This document shows positions 63,439 to 64,000 of a stretch of DNA of 64,000 nucleotides, in pieces (positions within the stretch are counted from its first letter, which is position 1; each line of letters begins with the position of its first letter). Position numbers and translations under genes: made by a program. The stretch lies in contig CAJUKZ010000002.1 of NCBI GenBank assembly GCA_910586995.1, forward strand, positions 248,001 through 312,000. Reading direction: 5' to 3'. Origin of the DNA: an uncultured Muribaculaceae bacterium. Lineage in GTDB: Bacteria > Bacteroidota > Bacteroidia > Bacteroidales > Muribaculaceae. The notes beneath the pieces are model-generated. The model was not told where the DNA came from. It saw only the letters and a list, made by a program, of their open reading frames with translations, and did no database searches.

Positions 63439-64000
63439 TCACTTGGCAGACACACCCCACTCTGTGGGCTTATCTGTCATCACATATTCGAATACGGCGC
63501 CATCGACAATATCACTATGGTTGAAGAAGGGCCTGTCGAGAGCCTTTCCGTTAAGCTTCACAGATTCGATATACATGTTGTCCTTGGAGTAATTGTCCAC
63601 CTTGATCTCTATGGATTTTCCATTGGGAAGCCTTACCTCGGCATGTTCGAACCACGGACGGCCTATGCTGTAGACGGGACGACCGGGAGCAACCTGATAG
63701 AAACCGAGCGAACTGAGTATGTACCATGCCGACATCTGGCCGCAATCCTCATTGCCCGAGAGACCGTCGATATCCGCACGGTACTGCTCTTTCAGAACCT
63801 TGTCGACAAGCTCCTGAGCTTTCCAAGGCTGATTTGCGTAGTTATACAGATAGATGATATGATGCGACGGTTCGTTGCCGTGGGCATACTGTCCGATAAG
63901 ACCGGATATATCCGAGGACACAAGATCTCCTTCAAGCGAAGAATCAGCGGTGAACAGCGAGTCGAGCTTGCCGGCGAATGCATCTTCACCTCCCATCAGC
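63439..64000 (-). CDS. GH92 alpha-mannosidase, C-terminal part (5' end beyond window)
   Basis: The last 187 codons of a third GH92 enzyme. AHGNEPSHHIIYLYNYANQPWKAQ and the base motif GNEDCGQMSAWY are clear, followed by the C-terminal beta-sandwich. The stretch before AHGNEP (VSSDISGLIGQY) lacks the His-Glu pair, so its linkage preference should differ from the GH92 just downstream. The general-acid region is outside the window. It is read in the same direction 51 bases before the next GH92. Confidence 0.9.
   Translation of the reverse strand, partial: LMGGEDAFAGKLDSLFTADSSLEGDLVSSDISGLIGQYAHGNEPSHHIIYLYNYANQPWKAQELVDKVLKEQYRADIDGLSGNEDCGQMSAWYILSSLGFYQVAPGRPVYSIGRPWFEHAEVRLPNGKSIEIKVDNYSKDNMYIESVKLNGKALDRPFFNHSDIVDGAVFEYVMTDKPTEWGVSAK

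Noticed and set aside
1..64000. CRISPR arrays, insertion sequences, integrases, prophage
   Set aside because: No regularly spaced direct repeats, transposase or integrase motifs were seen; the only signs of gene flux are the truncated ATPase and its AT-rich surroundings.

Overview
The window looks like ordinary chromosome from a Bacteroidales gut bacterium, most likely Muribaculaceae or a close relative. The evidence is the promoter type (a -7 element TAnnTTTG, sometimes with TTTG about 19-20 bases upstream), the near absence of purine-rich Shine-Dalgarno sites, several SusC-style or orphan TonB receptors and lipoproteins, families largely confined to Bacteroidetes (PCMD, DUF3316, secreted proteins with an NLQGMK...IYIVRQG tail), and a mannose/N-glycan locus laid out like that of Bacteroides. 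Genus is inference; there is no rRNA to settle it. I see no prophage, insertion sequence, CRISPR array or plasmid functions.

Layout. 1-3.8 kb: the start of RNase R and complete gyrB, both leftward. 4-8.3 kb: a tRNA-Pro(GGG) with its own promoter and terminator, then a rightward group of TonB receptor, exported MxCxxC metal-binding protein and POT peptide transporter. 8.7-14.7 kb: leftward prfC, an rfbD-like reductase, a ROK kinase, manA and fabD. 14.8-21.2 kb: leftward pyrE, an SRPBCC-like protein, a Rieske-like lipoprotein and an orphan TonB receptor, then an OmpR/histidine kinase pair. 21.5-23.5 kb: PCMD protein and ApbE. 23.7-26.3 kb: aminotransferase and tyrS, rightward. 26.4-31.4 kb: a small accessory patch with a beheaded AAA ATPase, a UDG-family protein, DUF488 and two related secreted proteins. 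31.8-39.5 kb: rightward gpmI, S9 peptidase, lipoprotein, PhnP-like hydrolase, pepT and miaA, several joined by overlapping stop/start codons. 39.8-47.6 kb: leftward SPOR lipoprotein, phosphoesterase, biotin carboxyltransferase subunit, S41 peptidase, DUF3316 and parC. 47.7-56.1 kb: Lrp/metY divergent pair, cdsA, valS, ssb, tgt and an LptF/G permease. 56.3-64.0 kb: a leftward N-glycan mannose operon (three GH92 enzymes, a GH130 phosphorylase and an MFS transporter), running off the right edge.

How the genes fit together. The last operon reads as one pathway: exported GH92 enzymes trim alpha-mannose, an MFS permease imports the core Man-GlcNAc, and GH130 phosphorolyses it to mannose-1-phosphate; manA and the ROK kinase elsewhere in the window can process free mannose or mannose-6-phosphate. 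Other clusters are housekeeping pairs.

Most worth a second look: a Rieske-like lipoprotein without the Rieske histidine box, a tRNA-guanine transglycosylase without the three zinc cysteines, two genes whose promoters sit so close that the mRNAs should be leaderless, a perfect palindrome in the lrp-metY gap, three orphan plus-strand small-RNA candidates, and a repeated domain in two neighbouring secreted proteins. I found no clear new multigene system. Many reported starts differ from the longest possible reading frame; the reason is given in each entry.
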